Shown here: one piece after another, positions 5,074 through 5,165 of the stretch
How the letters are laid out: every line of letters begins with the position of its first letter
Position numbering within the stretch: the stretch's first letter is position 1
DNA from: Anaerobacillus sp.
GTDB lineage: Bacteria > Bacillota > Bacilli > Bacillales_H > Anaerobacillaceae
NCBI GenBank assembly: GCA_007120055.1
Contig: SKOL01000541.1
Span: 1 to 5,165, forward strand
Direction: 5' to 3'
DNA length: 5,165 bases
Made by a program: the position numbers and the translations under genes
Notes under the pieces: generated by a model
The model's input: only the letters and a program-made list of their open reading frames with translations
Database searches by the model: none
Told to the model about the DNA's origin: nothing

Positions 5074-5165
5074 TTTTAACATTTTAGGAATTAAGTTTGT
5101 CGTTACATGAGGTAGATTATATGTGACAATGGGTTTTTGAGAAAAATATCCATTGCGGAAGAAAG
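5074..5165. other. Unassigned sequence beyond the DoxX breakpoint
   Basis: No DoxX-like N-terminus is encoded here in any minus frame. One minus frame stays open from the window edge (5163) through the palindrome to a TGA at 5029 (44 codons), out of frame with DoxX. I do not recognise its product. The segment may be the edge of an insertion or rearrangement that replaced the DoxX 5' end and its promoter. Confidence 0.35.

Overview
This is an AT-rich window from a low-GC Gram-positive bacterium. Strong AGGAGG-type ribosome binding sites, two CBO0543-like membrane proteins and an azoreductase of the Bacillus type point to Bacillaceae or a close relative such as Lysinibacillus or the B. cereus group. 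That placement is inferred from protein character and not from a marker gene. Most genes lie on the minus strand.

Left part (1-1173): the 5' end of a small charged helical protein leaves the window leftwards. It is divergent from a 173-residue acidic protein of unknown family (307-828) with a textbook ribosome binding site. The next 345 bases hold an imperfect terminator-like inverted repeat and two tiny overlapping minus-strand frames that may be a gene remnant.

Middle (1174-2491): two CBO0543-like integral membrane proteins lie in the same orientation. The first (1174-1731) is intact and has a good sigma-A promoter. The second (2050-2491) is broken by a frameshift in a run of eight A residues and, separately, by an in-frame TAA. 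A strong 13-bp hairpin lies between them.

Intron scar (2640-2955): the minus strand carries the 5' part of a group IIC intron. It starts with GTGTG at 2920 and can be followed through several conserved blocks of domain I and beyond, but no reverse transcriptase and no domain V were seen. The intron start lies 8 nt downstream of a 10-bp terminator-like hairpin, the classical target of this intron class.

Right part (3032-5165): a quinone/aromatic-compound detoxification cluster on the minus strand, read from right to left. It consists of a 5'-truncated DoxX-family membrane protein, a LigB-type (DOPA-dioxygenase-like) ring-cleavage enzyme 44 nt behind it, and an FMN-dependent NADH-azoreductase with its own terminator. 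An 18-bp palindrome upstream of the azoreductase closely resembles the MhqR operator of B. subtilis, a repressor that responds to quinones and catechols. The gene set resembles the MhqR regulon (azoreductase, ring-cleavage dioxygenase, DoxX protein). The DoxX gene has lost about its first 45 residues at a GC-rich perfect palindrome, beyond which the sequence is unrelated, so the first gene of the pair and its native promoter have probably been disrupted.

I see no CRISPR array, tRNA, rRNA or complete transposase. The most notable content is the intron remnant at its hairpin target and the decaying, rearranged gene copies. I found no convincing wholly new system.
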